From assembly GCF_901000735.1 (NCBI RefSeq), contig NC_081541.1, positions 8,299,055 through 8,363,054 on the forward strand: DNA of 64,000 nucleotides, given 5' to 3'. How positions within the stretch are numbered: the stretch's first letter is position 1; each line of letters opens with the position of its first letter. The notes under the pieces were generated by a model, which had not been told where the DNA came from, did not search any database, and worked only from the letters and a program-made list of their open reading frames with translations. Origin of the DNA: Corylus avellana. Its lineage: Eukaryota > Streptophyta > Magnoliopsida > Fagales > Betulaceae. Of the stretch, positions 24,179 to 36,371 are shown in pieces. The position numbers and the translations under genes were made by a program.

Positions 24179-24780
24179 GGGTTAAATACTAAATATTTCA
24201 TAAGGTTTTGTTGCTTTAGCTTTTTTTCTTAGGATTTGATTTTTATCACAGGAGATCCCTATGATTTTAATAATAGACCAAATTAATTATTTGTCAGTTG
24301 ACCATTAGTTAACTTAACGAAAATTCACATGGACCAATCAAATGTTTTCATGTGATTTTTTTTAAAAAAAAAAAAAAAGAAAAAAAAAATTGGCATTTGG
24401 GGGTGGCTTGGCTACCCTCTTTGGCCATGGGGGTGACCGAAACCACCCCCAACCACCATTGGTGGTGGCCGAGCCACCCCCATCCGGCCAGATGGGGGTG
24501 GCCAATGGCCAAAGCCACCCCCAAATGGCCAAGGGGGTGGGCCAACCAATTTTTTTTATTTAAAAAAAATACATTTTTTTAATTTAAAAAATTTTAAAAA
24601 ATTAAGTAAGTGCTACGTGTCAACATTTGATTGGTCTACGTGGATTTCCGTTAAGTCAATTAACAAAATGACTAATTTGGTTTATTATCAAAACCACAAG
24701 GATCTCCTGTGACAAAAATCAAATCTTAGGAGAAAAAAAAATAAAGCAACGAAACCCCAGGGGGTATTTAGTATTTAACC
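24179..24780. mobile_element. Foldback (MITE-like) element with GC-rich core
   Basis: The left arm (GGGTTAAATACTAAATA, then GGAGATCCCTATGATTTT and GACCAATCAAATG) is mirrored on the right (GGATCTCCTGTGACAAAAAT, GTATTTAGTATTTAACC). The centre, 24395-24545, is itself a hairpin rich in GGCCACCCC and GGGGTGGCC. There is no coding sequence. Confidence 0.85.
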
Positions 24781-24990
24781 TTTTTTTTTTAAATGCAGGT
24801 AAAAATAGCGTATTTTAAAATCAGATTATTGTTAAAAATTACATTTGTGAGAGCAATGTAAATGTGACAATTCTAATTAATTCTTGGATTGATTTTGTTG
24901 GCCAGGACTATCATATGAACATTATGAAATAAACATATGGTATATGATATTAGTCTTATAATAGATTATATATACTTTTTTTTTTTTTTT

Positions 24991-25397
24991 TGGAAAAATA
25001 CACTTTACCCCCTGAACTATCTACTAATTTGCATTTTTAACTCAAATGTTTAAAAAGTGACACTTTACCCCTCAAACTTCCAAATTGTTGCAATTCGATC
25101 ATTCTAATTTTTTTTTTCTCAAAATGCCCCCATCCCAAGTTTAAAAAAATAATAATAAATAAATAAAAAATTAAGGGGTGGCCGGTCTGGGCTTTTTTTC
25201 GTAATTTTTAATTTTTTAATTTTTTTTAACCTTGGATGGGGTCATTTTGGGAAAAAAAAAAATTAGAATAGTCAAATTGCAACAATTTGGAAGTTCTATT
25301 TGGGAGAGGGGGGGGGGAGGTAAAGTGTCACTTTTTAAACATTGGAGTTAAAAGTGCAAATGTATGAATAGTTCAGAGGAGGTAAAATGTATTTTCC
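24991..25397. mobile_element. Foldback (MITE-like) element
   Basis: The left end GGAAAAATACACTTTACCCC and the right end GGTAAAATGTATTTTCC are mirror arms that continue inward for over 130 bp (AAAGTGACACTTTACC against GGTAAAGTGTCACTTT). The core includes GGGGTGGCCGG. It differs in arms from the neighbour at 24179-24780. Confidence 0.82.
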
Positions 25398-27027
25398 GCC
25401 TTTTTTTTTTTCCTCACAACTATCCTATAACATGTGGCATTTCTAACCGACTTTAAATAGTCTTTTTTTTTAAAAAAAAAAAAAAGAAAAAAAGAATTGG
25501 TTAAAACGATCCTGTAAGAAATGTGTAATGCTCCATTACTCTGACTAAGTAATCCACTTTGGAAGAAAAAGAGTAGTTCAACTGTTCTACCTTATTTCTT
25601 GGTTTTAAATACACTCTAATTTTCAATTTGAGGAAGGTTGGTGCCCAATATCAAAATAAGGAATAATGTTGGGTAATGATGCAATGAATCCTAAAATAAG
25701 GACCAAAGCTTACAAATTAAATCAACGTTTGGTTTGGAAGAAATTGATCTAAGATCTTGAAAAGAAAGTCTCTCTTCTGCTTTTAGAACTTTTGTAATCT
25801 TTGTTTTGATAGCTCCTTTTCAGTTTTCTTGTTTAGATTTTGATGCACTTGTTGATCTTTCAGGACCAGTTAGATGGTTTAGAGACCATTAATATGGTTG
25901 CCTAGGAAATAAAGGCCCTCTAAAAATAGCACTTTTTAACTCATGATATATTGTTCTATGGCAAAAGATAAAAGAAGAGAGAGAGAAATCTCTAATTTTG
26001 ACCATAGAGATTTGCTTTCTTTAGAGCAATCACATTAGCTTAACTATTTTTTATTATTTTTTTTCTATAAAAAAACCCTATGCATCGAATTATACATTTC
26101 AAATATAAAATACATTCTTGTTGCATTTATGAATAGTGTACCGGTACATATAACAAGCACTGTTCACCCATCAATCTCATTAATATACTATTTCTCTCTC
26201 CGCATCTCTCTTTTACCAAAAGTTGAAAAAAATAGGATCTTTAGAAAAAAAATACAATCCTTATAAAATAATAATAATAATAATGAAATAATATTTAAAT
26301 GATGTAAAAAAAAAGAAAAAAGAAAAGATAATTGGATGTATGATGTCTTTTAAAACTCATTAGTTAATCTAGATAAAGTGTGTTTTGATTAATCATTTTG
26401 CATAAAAATATGCATAAACTAATGTGAATGCTCTTATAGGGATGAGTTAAGCAAATTCATCTTATAGAAAGACAACTTTGCTCAAGATCTTATTGCAAAT
26501 CTAAATAGGTAAGGAGGATGATTTTTGAAGCAGTAAGAGAGGTTCTTTGTCAATTATGCAAAAGATAGATCATTTATATAAATGACCTTATGGGGCTCTA
26601 GCAATGCACTATTCTCATACACTCACCACTTGACCTAATGTTAACAAGAGGTTGATGTGATAATCCACATGAGAAGTGTCGGTACAATAAATTTACTGCG
26701 TGCACCCCACTACATGGAAATAATTAGACAACTCTAAGCATGCCACGAGGGAGGCATCTATGGATCATATTTAAAAGGCTCTCTGTAAAAATGAGCCACC
26801 CTCTCCAAAATGAGGGATTGTCATCACTCACCAAAAAAATCTCTATTCAATTTTTTCTCTCAACAAATTTACTGATTTAAATATTGAAGCGTCCCGAGTC
26901 TCTTGGAAACCAACGGTTTTTCGATAACCATTTTCTCTGTTTTGTAAGAGCCTCATTGCCGGTCCAGTCGTCCAAAAATCTACTTCATTAATAAGTAAGC
27001 CTTTCCTCACACACTATATTAGAATAG

Positions 27028-27213
27028 AGAAATGCTAGGAGTACTAACTATTTTACTAATATATGGGTACTAACATGATGTGAAACTTATTCATTGGAGA
27101 TGATCAAAACAATAAATAAAGAAAAATGCTACGAATACCAATGAATAAACTCTACATCATATTAATATCTATTTGTTAGTAAAAGAGTTAGTACCCTCAA
27201 CATTTCTCATTGG
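27028..27213. mobile_element. Small foldback (MITE-like) element
   Basis: The left arm GAGAAATGCTAGGAGTACTA with TTCATTGG inside is mirrored by CCAATGAATAAACT and GAGTTAGTACCCTCAACATT on the right, with about 75-bp arms and a short centre. It is non-coding. Confidence 0.7.
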
Positions 27214-28776
27214 AATATGCCGCCCATTGAAATTGAGAGTGAGTGAGACGGGCCTATTGATATCGAGGCTAAACATGTCAGATGCATTGCTATGTTGGTC
27301 TCCCATTAATGCACATTGACCATTGAGTGTGCCATGTCATAAAAAAACATGCCCCCTAAGAAAATTCCATAGCATTGGTTGCATTCTCATCAGGAAGTGG
27401 GCTACATTAAAACGACTTAAAAAATAAATAAATAAATAAAGATGTGATTGAAAAAAAATCAGTAACAGGACCAAATTGAAACCCCTAACAAACTAGAGGG
27501 ACCAAAAGCATATTTTTAACATTTTTAATTTATCACTAAAAGAAGAAAGTCACTCAAATGCACACAGCACACAATGGATGCCACACAGATGCACTATTGA
27601 TATATAGTTCTAACTAGTAAAAGGCAAAGGTTCATAAAGTGACTTACTAAAACAGGCTGACAAATTTATCATACCTTCAAACAATTTCAAAAACATGTCC
27701 ATCTAATTTGATTCCAAAGCTCAGAACCACGCAGGGTGCAACCTGACCACAGGTGTTTGCCTTGATCAGTTCATTTGTGATGTTTCTATATCCTAGGAGG
27801 ATGAATTTCAGGGATAACATCAATTCTTGCAACTTTGAGTTTCAAACCAAAAATGTCAACAAGAAGAAGATTCTGAAGACTGCCTATTTCTTAAGAATTA
27901 GAGAAATGCATACCTTCCTTGCAAGGATTAAAGGCGTCAGAGATTCCATTTTGATCCTTTTTTTTTCCGTGTCACTGGGTGAAGCAAGACTGAACTTAAT
28001 TGAAGAAAAAGGGTAGTGCTTATTAGCATTTGGTATTGATTAACTGGTTAAGAAAAAAGACGAAACTTGATTGAAGCAAGTGTTTCTTCTAGATAGAATA
28101 GAAAGGAAAAAAAAAAAAAGTGTTTCTTCTAGAGAGTCATGCAATGCATAAGCAACAAAACAGAAAACAAGTGTTGTCACATAAGGACTTAAAAGAAAAA
28201 TCAAATAACCATATTAAAAAGTATATGCCGCTTAACTTGCTTAAAAAGGTTGATAAATGTAGATGAAATGCAAAATACATTTGGTTTAGAAAACCAGATC
28301 GAGATGTTTTTTAGGGGTTTGGTTAGCCCCTTTACAAAGAAACACTTCTAAAAAAACAAGTTATTAAACGAAACACTTCTCAAACAATCAAATACAAACC
28401 ACTTTGCAAAACACAACAATTTTTAGGAAACTTTTTTCGAAATATTAAGAAAGTACATGCTTATTTTTTGCTAAATAAAGAAAAAAAAAAGAAAAAAAAA
28501 GAAAAAAGAAAAGAGAGAGAGAGGGTCGCACGGCCACCCTATTAGAATAGAGGCCAACAGCCAAGAGGGGGTGACTACGCGGCCACCCTCAATAGGACAA
28601 ATGGGGTGGCAATGTGTGGCCACGCCTTGCGGCCAAGAGACATTTTTCAAAAAGTTTACCAAACAATTTTCTTCAGCATACCCCACAAACATCACTTTCA
28701 AACGTGGATCCCACATAAAACATTCCTCAACTTTCTGTCACATCAAAACACACACAAGAAAGGGTGAAGTAAAAGA

Positions 28777-28878
28777 GCACGCGGTGTGCCAAGCATGCCA
28801 GTGCAAATTTTTTTTTTTTTTTTTTTTTTTGCATTAAAATATTAAAAAAAAAATTTCCTGCATGGCGTGTGCTCTGAA
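28777..28878. repeat. Hairpin with GCACGC arms around an A/T tract
   Basis: GAGCACGCGGTGTGCCAAGCAT faces ATGGCGTGTGCTC across a long T-run and A-run. It resembles the perfect hairpin at 43573-43647. Confidence 0.55.
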
Positions 28879-29234
28879 TCACGACTCCAAAAGAAAACTT
28901 TTCAAAACACTTACCAAACATAGGATTTTCAGATTTGAGGCTGAGCAGCTCGAGTGTGTCGGATCACCAAACCCCAAAACTTAAGGCCGTATTGATTATT
29001 AGAAACCACTAGATTGTCAGAAACCAACAAAGTTGGTTTATGTTAGGTGTTGTTGAGAGGGTCGGGTTTCCATTTTCTTGCTCGCCCCTAGCAAGGAACA
29101 ATCTAGCATAGCTCAAGTACACATATACTCAAATATTTCAGTTGTCACATGCGTGTATAGAAATACTATTAACAATGAGAATAGAACTCTACTACTCACT
29201 ATTCTTCTGATAATGACTTCTTGTTGATGGCTTA

Positions 29235-31028
29235 TTAAGAGCTTATTTTTATTTCATCAGGTTTGCAGTCGACCATTCGTCCATCTATCTTTTCTAGCAA
29301 TTCACGAGCTATATTCAATTTTCCGCACTTTCGAAGTGCATGTTCAAAAGCCTCCCTTACATAGCCTGATGGATAAAAACCCTTTTCAACCATTGATTTT
29401 AGCTTCTCACATGCAGCCTCTAGTTCACCTGCTTTACAGAGCTTCTGCAATATCTGAGAGTCCAACTTCTGCTCCAATTTGAAACACAAATCCAACTGCC
29501 CATGTTCCCTCAAAAGTTTTTCCACTAAACTATATGTGTGAAAATGTGGAGACAAGCCCAATCCTAACATTTCAATCAACGAGCCATAAGCAGTTTCCCA
29601 ATTCATAGCGTCAGCATAAGCATGAATCAATGCAGAATAGGTCAAATTATCTGGAAGGCATCTCTTCTTGTTCATAATCTCAAAAACCCGTTTAGCATCA
29701 TCTAAACTTCCTAATTTGCATAGCATTGAAATAACAGAATTGTAAATTACCAACTTTGGCTTCATGCCACGGGAGAGCATTCTCCCAAACAAATAACTAG
29801 CTTCCTCTACCAATCGGTATTCACATAAAGCCTGTATGACAGCAGAGTAACCCTCTTCCACACAACTCAGCTTCCTATCCTCAACAACCTTCAACACATT
29901 AACAGCTTCTTGCGTTTTACCCAATCGACAAAGTTCTGAAATAAGCTGGTTTATAACAAATGCACTTGGTAATAAACCCATCTCATGAACTGCCAAAAAC
30001 ACTCCAACTGCAGGCTGTATAGCACCACTGTTAGCACCCATATTTGGAACTAAAATGGTAAAGGGTCTATAGGCATCTTTAACTCTAACTTTCTGGACAG
30101 CTCCCTCTTTTGCACTCAATAAACACAACTGCCCAACAAGAGTGTTCACAGCAGACCGAGTAGGAACCAGGCCAGCCCTATGCATTTCACCAAAAACTTC
30201 AAATGCAGTCTCAAACCTACCAAATTTACATAAACCAACAAGAATATTACTATAGGAATATGTATCAGGCGCTTTGATTTTCCTAAAAATCATAAGCGCA
30301 AAATCAATCAATTCCTCAGACCTTTCCTTCTTGCAAAGCACATAAAGCATGTTATTGTAAACAAAATTATCAGGTTTACACCTAAATTTTGATTCCATTT
30401 CCTCAAACAAGCAAAGGGCATCTCTAACCCTCCCTTGCCTACCCAAGAACCTTATACAAATTGAAAATACCCTGCAGGAAACTCGCCCCTTATACGAGAA
30501 AACGGTCGCCAAAAGACACTTCATATCATCAAAAAGCTTCCTCCTACCCAAGAAATCAGCCACGTACTCAACCACACAGTCATCAAACTGAAAACCCATT
30601 TGCAATCCAGCCCAAGAAAAGAATTCCAAGGTCTTAATCCTACCCAACTGCTTATAGTTCATCAGAATTTCAAGCACAAGATTAGAGTTCAACTTTTCTT
30701 TGAAACCCTCCAACAAATTATCAAGATTTATTGCGGATTCATGGGTTTGGGTAGAAAGTAAAGAACAGATTAAGCTGACATCAGAAGAACTTACAGTCTC
30801 TGAAATTTGCGAGGGTGTTCGTGCCGCAAGTGAAGTGGGTCTTCTTGGAGTGGGTTTTGGGGTGGTGAGATAAGGCTTCGAATATAAAGAAAATGAAGAG
30901 GCATTGAGAGAGGATCGGATGATTTTGAAGAGGTTTGAAGAAAGAGCGGGAGCTCCATGTTTGGCTCTGAGGATCATTAGACGAATTTGGGTGTGAGAGG
31001 GCCGTCCAAAACAATACTGAGACTCCAA
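29235..31028 (-). CDS. P-class pentatricopeptide repeat (PPR) protein, intronless
   Basis: PPR proteins bind organellar RNA one base per repeat and help its stability, splicing or translation. The single open frame is 597 residues. At least eight 35-residue repeats can be read from about residue 190 to 580, with starts such as PDNFVYNNMLYVLCK, PDTYSYSNILVGLCKFGRF, PSAFVINQLISELCRLGK, KPKLVIYNSVISMLCKLG and LPDNLTYSALIHAYA. No E, DYW or SMR domain follows, so it is P class. The first 70 residues are rich in Ser, Arg, Leu and Pro and poor in acids, fitting a mitochondrial or plastid targeting peptide. Met18 (position 30977) is an alternative start and would give a cleaner transit peptide. I do not recognise the specific family member or its target. 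Lack of introns is usual for this family. Confidence 0.93.
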   Translation of the reverse strand: MESQYCFGRPSHTQIRLMILRAKHGAPALSSNLFKIIRSSLNASSFSLYSKPYLTTPKPTPRRPTSLAARTPSQISETVSSSDVSLICSLLSTQTHESAINLDNLLEGFKEKLNSNLVLEILMNYKQLGRIKTLEFFSWAGLQMGFQFDDCVVEYVADFLGRRKLFDDMKCLLATVFSYKGRVSCRVFSICIRFLGRQGRVRDALCLFEEMESKFRCKPDNFVYNNMLYVLCKKERSEELIDFALMIFRKIKAPDTYSYSNILVGLCKFGRFETAFEVFGEMHRAGLVPTRSAVNTLVGQLCLLSAKEGAVQKVRVKDAYRPFTILVPNMGANSGAIQPAVGVFLAVHEMGLLPSAFVINQLISELCRLGKTQEAVNVLKVVEDRKLSCVEEGYSAVIQALCEYRLVEEASYLFGRMLSRGMKPKLVIYNSVISMLCKLGSLDDAKRVFEIMNKKRCLPDNLTYSALIHAYADAMNWETAYGSLIEMLGLGLSPHFHTYSLVEKLLREHGQLDLCFKLEQKLDSQILQKLCKAGELEAACEKLKSMVEKGFYPSGYVREAFEHALRKCGKLNIARELLEKIDGRMVDCKPDEIKISS

Positions 31029-32025
31029 GGAACTATTTCTTTAAGTTTCTTATGATTTATTTATTAAAATCAAGCTTGAACAAGTAACGAGGTGAAAGCC
31101 CAGAGCTTCAACTTCATTTATTTTCCTAACACTAGAAACCAATTTTGGGCCTAAAACTCCTAACACAAGATCCATATCCAATAATGTGATATAATTTCTA
31201 AGCATGGGCCTTGGAATTTAATCTTCCTTATTCATTATTCCATAGTTCAATTATTTATTTATTTATTTTTATTTTTTCTTTTGATGTATTCTAGGTGAAT
31301 TTGTTTTAATCATTAAATAAGCCCAGAGAAGGGTTATTTAAAATCCTCTCATAGGATTCTCACCGTTTCAGATGAAAATGAATTATTTTACATTTTAAAT
31401 TTTTATTTTGTCGCATCTAATGTTGTACATAATTTCACATTATTTAAAATTTTTAAATAACGTAACGTAATATTCACCACGTAACAACATATACACTAAT
31501 TTACTTTTGCACCATACAATAGTTCTTCTCTATTTGGCTGAAAATAGAGAAAATCTCGAACCAGATTTATGCACAACTCTAGTTTGAATTATATCGTCAA
31601 ACTTATGGTATGTATGGGATTAATAGATACCCAAAGAGGCTCGAACACCTCAACAACAACTTCTTTTTTTCTTTCTTTTTTTACTGTGGAAACAAACAAT
31701 ATCAATTAGCTGAGTACTATTTAATGTACTTTGTGATCAATACTGAATTAAAATAAAAACATTTGTGTAAAGTAAAATGAGAAAGAGCCAAGCAAATCAA
31801 AAGAAGCCACGCCAACAAGCATTCTCTTGATCCCAATTGTTCCCTTTGCAATGAAGTGCTAAAAAGGAGCCACGCCAACAAGCATAAGAGAAAGAGCCAA
31901 GCAAATCAAAAGAAGATGATGAATTTAGGGTGACTAGCGCCACACAATTAACTATTTTAGAAGTGGCCAACTACTTCAAAAGAGGCTTGAGGATAGGTAG
32001 ATCACTCTCATAATAACCAAAAGAA

Positions 32026-32322
32026 GGTAGGTGTTCTTCTAGTGTTCTCTTTGTGTCATTTCAACTGTGATGTAATTATGTCTCCAAGGAGTAACTCAAT
32101 TGACTATGGACCACGCCTAATAAAGTGAAAGTCACTAGTTCGAATCACTCCTCTCCCCTTAGATGGACATGTCAAAAAAAAAAAAAAAAAAAAAAACTAT
32201 GATGTGACTTTTAAAATTATCGCTGAATTTGAAATTATTATTATTGACTTTTAATTTATTGGTAATTTTAAAAAGCACATCACAATTGAGAGAATACTAA
32301 AAAAAATACTAGAACACCTAAC
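32026..32322. mobile_element. Foldback (MITE-like) element interrupted by a SINE
   Basis: The left arm GTAGGTGTTCTTCTAGTG with TCAACTGTGATG is mirrored by CATCACAATTGAGAGAATACT and ACTAGAACACCTAAC at the right. The arm-internal sequence GATGTGACTTTTAAAATTAT faces ATTTTAAAAAGCACATCAC. A related element is at 35826-35992. The SINE at 32081-32194 interrupts the left arm. Confidence 0.7.
32081..32194 (+). mobile_element. Short tRNA-derived SINE, copy 1
   Basis: The plus strand starts TCTCCAAGGAGTAACTCAAT, has B-box-like CACTAGTTCGAATCA and ends GGACATGTC plus a long A-run. The flanks AACTGTGATGTAATTATG (32063-32080) and AACTATGATGTGACTTTT (32195-32212) are an imperfect target duplication. It is the same family as 63323-63429 and 36048-36156. 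Confidence 0.8.
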
Positions 32323-33120
32323 ATTTTCCTAAAGAGTGGTCCGGCAGCCCTAAATAAACTTTGAGAGGAGGATCCCTCCCCTTAAAGAGGTAGGCCAACC
32401 ACCCTCTTACAGGTGAAGGAGAGGCCAACTACCCCTTTGGGAATGGCCGACAGCCTGACACACCCTCACGCTATTTTGGGTAATCAACGACCCTAAACAT
32501 TTGATCACCACCCCCATTCTTTTGTTCTGCCTTTTTTTTTTTTTTTTTCAATGTTAGTTTACATGATTCATTCGTAACCGTTCATTCTAAATTAATGACT
32601 GAAACAGAGAATTAATGCCCCTATAATTCTCTATAAATAGGAAGCTTCATTCAATATTCAGAAAGTCATAAAGTTCCCTCTCGTGAACCGACCACTCGAA
32701 TAAAATTTTGAATTAAAAAAGGAAAGGAAATGTCAATGATGATTATGTTTTTGAAACGCCAGTGTGAAAAGTAATGTAAGTATCCTCCCGAGAATATCCG
32801 TTATTCAACGTTTGAATTATGGTTGCGTGCGTCCAAAGAACTATATTTGACCGCGTAAGAAAAGGAAAGCGGAAGAACGTGCGAAATTACTGATGACAAT
32901 ATTCCAAAGACTTGAACGCCAAATATTCCATAATTTACAGAATCCAGGGTGGACTCTGTCTGATGAGTGATGACCCATCTGATGCAGATTTTTCAAAAGG
33001 TTGATGAACCATAGAAGCTTTGGAAAGACTACACATCAATTCTCATATGAGAGAATTTAGATGCTTTGGTAAAATTGATTTGATACCACATTATTTGTTA
33101 GTAATTCTCTTGAAGCATGG

Positions 33121-33149
33121 CAGCAGCCAGCAGCCAGCAGCCAGCAGCC
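33121..33149. repeat. Seven-base tandem repeat (CAGCAGC)n
   Basis: Four units of CAGCAGC, starting just after 33120, in a non-coding region. Confidence 0.9.
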
Positions 33150-34101
33150 GCTGCCTCTAGATGCTTCGGTACAATTTGCTACTAACAATAAAGAAACAAG
33201 CAGATAATCTATCAAAATCACATGCCAAATTCAGGCATGTTTCTTTCGATTTCTTAGCTATCTTACAGGGTTTGACACCTTTGGCAGAAACAAGCTTTAA
33301 CTTATCAACAACAAAAAGGTTAAGTGTCAGTAAACATGTTCTGGATACAAAAGTGACACAAGAATTGAGATAAGTTGGGGAAATGAAGTGATGAATGAAG
33401 ATGTACAAGTTAGCACTCCTTTTTCTCCCTCTTCCCCTTGCTCCTGCAGTAGCAGCTGAATCATGGGCATTCATCTATCCATAGGATGGATAACCATAAG
33501 TTAGCACAAGTTAAGCATTGTTGGTATCATAGAAGCCATATAACTTTCATTATAGGGGTCAGGAGAGCGAGCACCGGAAGAATCACAAACTGTTAATGGT
33601 TAGTTACCTCAGCAAATGCAGAGGTCTGCAAGGGGCTGGTGAAGCTGTAAAATGGAGGCTCTCGCTGCTGCATAGAGCCAACAGCTAAGTTTGGAATTCT
33701 CAGCCACCTATAAGACTGACTAAAAGTAAATTGAACATGCTGAAGATGGATAAATTTATTCATTTCATTGTTTATTTTCAAGTGCTGGATACAACGATCA
33801 TCAAATAATAAATCTTAGCTTGGGAAAAATTAAGTCAGACCCATTTTGGATTTTGGTTAAATTCAAACCTGAAACTTTTCCTCCTCTTCTTCTTCTTCTT
33901 CTTCATTAAAGCCGACCCATCATCATCAACAGGTTTTAGCAGGTCCATTTCCAGCTAAAAAATAGCAGGAACATTCATTCCTGAAAAAAGTTAGTCCCGG
34001 AGGACAAGTGAAGCGCAAGCTCCACACGAAGCTCCAGGCTAACGGCTTCCAATTGTAAAGAAAATGTATGATTTCCTCTGCTGATGAATCCATTAGTTCT
34101 T

Positions 34102-35326
34102 TTAGCTGCATAATCTAACAGTACATGCCACAGCCTGCGCCCAAAATTTGAGCCTTGCCTTGACATCTTCTGGATGGTCGCCTGGAAAGGAAAAGCACCA
34201 GAAAGTTTGAATCAGATGTTTGATGCTTATATGAATTGAAAGTCGCAAAGACGCTCACAAAGTAAACTGGAAATGAATTCAGGAAAAATAAAAGGTCTAT
34301 GATCAAGAACATGTATGATAAACAAAGAAAAATTACATTTACCCATCTAACTACCAATCAATTTGAATTGTGCCCCCAAACAACCACAGGGGTTGCAATG
34401 TCTCTCTTCCGCGCCAAACATTGAAGTAATTAACCCTTAAATTCATTTGTAATCTAGCCAACATTTATCTGTATAAAAAAGGCATCTAAAATATAGTGAT
34501 CTACACAATGTACACGACTCAACACATAACTCTGGTCACTGTAAGTTATCATTGGAAGATCACAAAACACAACGGAAGATCAACCAAATAAACCAACTTT
34601 CACAATCTAAAGCCAAATTACTTCGAAAATCGAAGCAACCAGGTCAACATTTCGTTGACAGAACACCCTAAGCAAACCAAACCACCATGATAACCAAAAT
34701 TTCCCTTCAAATATCAAAAAAACCCAGATCATGATTCTAATCAAAAGCCATCCCAAGCAGATCAACCATCAACCCAAAGCAAGACCTCCCATTAACAAGA
34801 AAAATTCAAATTTTCCAAAGAAAATAAAAAAGACCACGAACCCAAATCACTCACCAGGACTAGAGATCCTCCAGTTGGCAATCGGGCTCGACACGGACGA
34901 GCACGAGTCCGAGGCCGGCGACTGAGCACTCTCCGGAGACTTCTGGTGCTCATCCATGAACTTCTGGCTCATGGAATAGCAGAGCTCAAGCGCAGGCAAG
35001 GTGTTACAGAGCTCAGGAATTTCATCGTAGCTGAACCCAAAGCCAAGATCCAAGCACCCTCTGAGCTCATCCAGATCCTCACCCGTCAAGCTTTTGGTCC
35101 TTGTCAGATCGTCCTCATCGGCAGCCTCCACGTAGCCTTCAAGCAACACCTGGTTTTTCTTCTTCTTCGTGTTATTAATATTCAGTTTTGCCCACTCTTC
35201 GTCTTGGTTGAGAAACCCAGTAGAAGTGCTTTGGTGGTGGTTTTCCAAGGCTTCATTTTCTGGGCTTTGGTGGACTGAGGTTGTGGAGGTAACCCAAGAT
35301 TCAGATTCACATGGAAAGCCTCCCAT
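34102..35326 (-). CDS. DUF1685 family protein (function unknown)
   Basis: Exon 1 is 35326-34855 and exon 2 is 34181-34102. They join inside a Gly codon to give 183 residues. The family mark is the stretch around residues 76-120 (TRTKSLTGEDLDELRGCLDL, then FSYDEIPELCNTLPALELCY) followed by the conserved C-terminal end DHPEDVKARLKFWAQAVACT and VRLCS, which is wholly in the short second exon. This is typical of plant DUF1685 proteins. No membrane segment or signal peptide is seen; the N-terminal third is polar and likely disordered, with a KKKK patch near 54-57. No biochemical role is established that I can state. Reading through the intron would end the protein one codon after exon 1 and lose the conserved tail. 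The 3' untranslated region probably runs to about 33400, with possible introns. Confidence 0.9.
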
Positions 35327-35825
35327 CTCTCTCTTTCTGTCTCTCAGCTTTCTCTGTAAGGTGTTTGTGAGAGGTGGGAAGGCTGTTTTTAAAGCAGAAG
35401 GCTAACAGCTTTTTCTTTTTCTTTTTTTCTTTTTTTTTCTTTTTTCTAATTTATTTTTGAAAAATAAATGTTTTACGAAATTTTGTGCTTATCTCTTGTT
35501 TTCTGAGCAAACATTTCGGACTTATCTCCACCGAAATAGAACTTAATTAGATGTGGATAATAAATATATATATATATATATCAAGCACCTTCCATAAGTA
35601 TGTATATTTTAATCATTTAGACCATAAATATATATTAAGTATCTTCTATAACAGAGAAAATAAAGCTAATAATAGATTGAATGTGATTTTTAATCTTAAA
35701 TGCCATATAGAAATATTTGGGTATTACCAAGCCGACTACAAACTTTGTCATTTAACATGTTTTTGATTATTTTTTTTGTTTTTGTTTTTGTTTGAAAAAA
35801 AAAAGTGTTATATGTGATTATAGAA

Positions 35826-35992
35826 TAATGATATAAGAAAGATTATAGTCTTTCTAAATGTGATGTGATTTTTAAAATCATTATTGAATTTGATATGGTC
35901 AATTATTGAATTTCAATTTATTGATGATTTTAAAAGTTATATCATATTTGGGACGACTCTATGAAGACTCTAGTGCTCCTTATATCATTACT
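35826..35992. mobile_element. Foldback (MITE-like) element
   Basis: AATGATATAAGAAAGATTAT at the left faces CTCCTTATATCATT at the right, and the inner GTGATGTGATTTTTAAAATC faces GATTTTAAAAGTTATATCAT. It shares the inner arm with the element at 32026-32322. Confidence 0.7.
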
Positions 35993-36047
35993 CGTGACAT
36001 AAATATCAAAATTGTTTTTGAGTTTGGATGAATGGTTTGTGTGTTTT

Positions 36048-36156
36048 TTTTTTTTTTTTTTTACATATCCACACCAGGGGAAGGGGACGGAGAATTCAAA
36101 CTAATGACTTCCGCTTCATGAGGCGTGATTCACTGCCGATTAAGCCCCTTGGGGAC
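36048..36156 (-). mobile_element. Short tRNA-derived SINE, copy 2
   Basis: The minus strand reads CCCCAAGGGGCTTAATCGGC, then AGCGGAAGTCATTAGTTTGA (a decayed B box) and GGATATGT plus an A-run. The target duplication is ATGGTTTGTGTGTTTT (36032-36047) against ATGGTTTGTGTATTTT (36157-36172), 15 of 16 equal. It is more diverged than the copies at 32081 and 63323. Confidence 0.75.
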
Positions 36157-36334
36157 ATGGTTTGTGTATTTTAGATGAGTGTTTTGTGTTTTGAATTATT
36201 TGTTAATGTTTTTATTTGAGAAATGATTGGTGTCAATATTTTCATATTTTGTCATATTTCTCTTATATTATTTGTGGACTTATGTGAATTCCCACAAATT
36301 TACTGGTTGATTTATTAAATTTTTAAGAGAATAT

Positions 36335-36337
<3 letters not shown>

Positions 36338-36370
<33 letters not shown>
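36338..36370. repeat. (TA)n microsatellite
   Basis: A perfect TA run in intergenic DNA. Confidence 0.95.

Positions 36371-36371
<1 letters not shown>

Larger units (their letters stand above)
25398..29234. other. Intergenic spacer with no gene recognised
   Basis: AT-rich DNA between the two foldback elements and the PPR gene. It contains the foldback at 27028-27213 and the hairpin at 28777-28878. The short open frames here (for example 27753-28016) have no domain or codon signature I recognise. The last few hundred bases should include the PPR 3' untranslated region. Confidence 0.5.
31029..34101. other. Spacer between the PPR and DUF1685 genes
   Basis: This contains the PPR upstream region, a foldback element with a SINE inside it (32026-32322), a GGCC-rich patch at 32339-32470, a seven-base repeat at 33121-33149 and, toward 34101, the 3' transcribed part of the DUF1685 gene. 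I see no further coding region. Confidence 0.5.

Noticed and set aside
32580..32710. TATA-like CTATAAATAG followed by a leader-like stretch
   Set aside because: No open frame or gene follows on the plus strand. It may be a decayed LTR promoter, but other LTR marks are missing.
34946..35278. 110-codon plus-strand open frame
   Set aside because: It is antisense to DUF1685 exon 1 and has no independent support.
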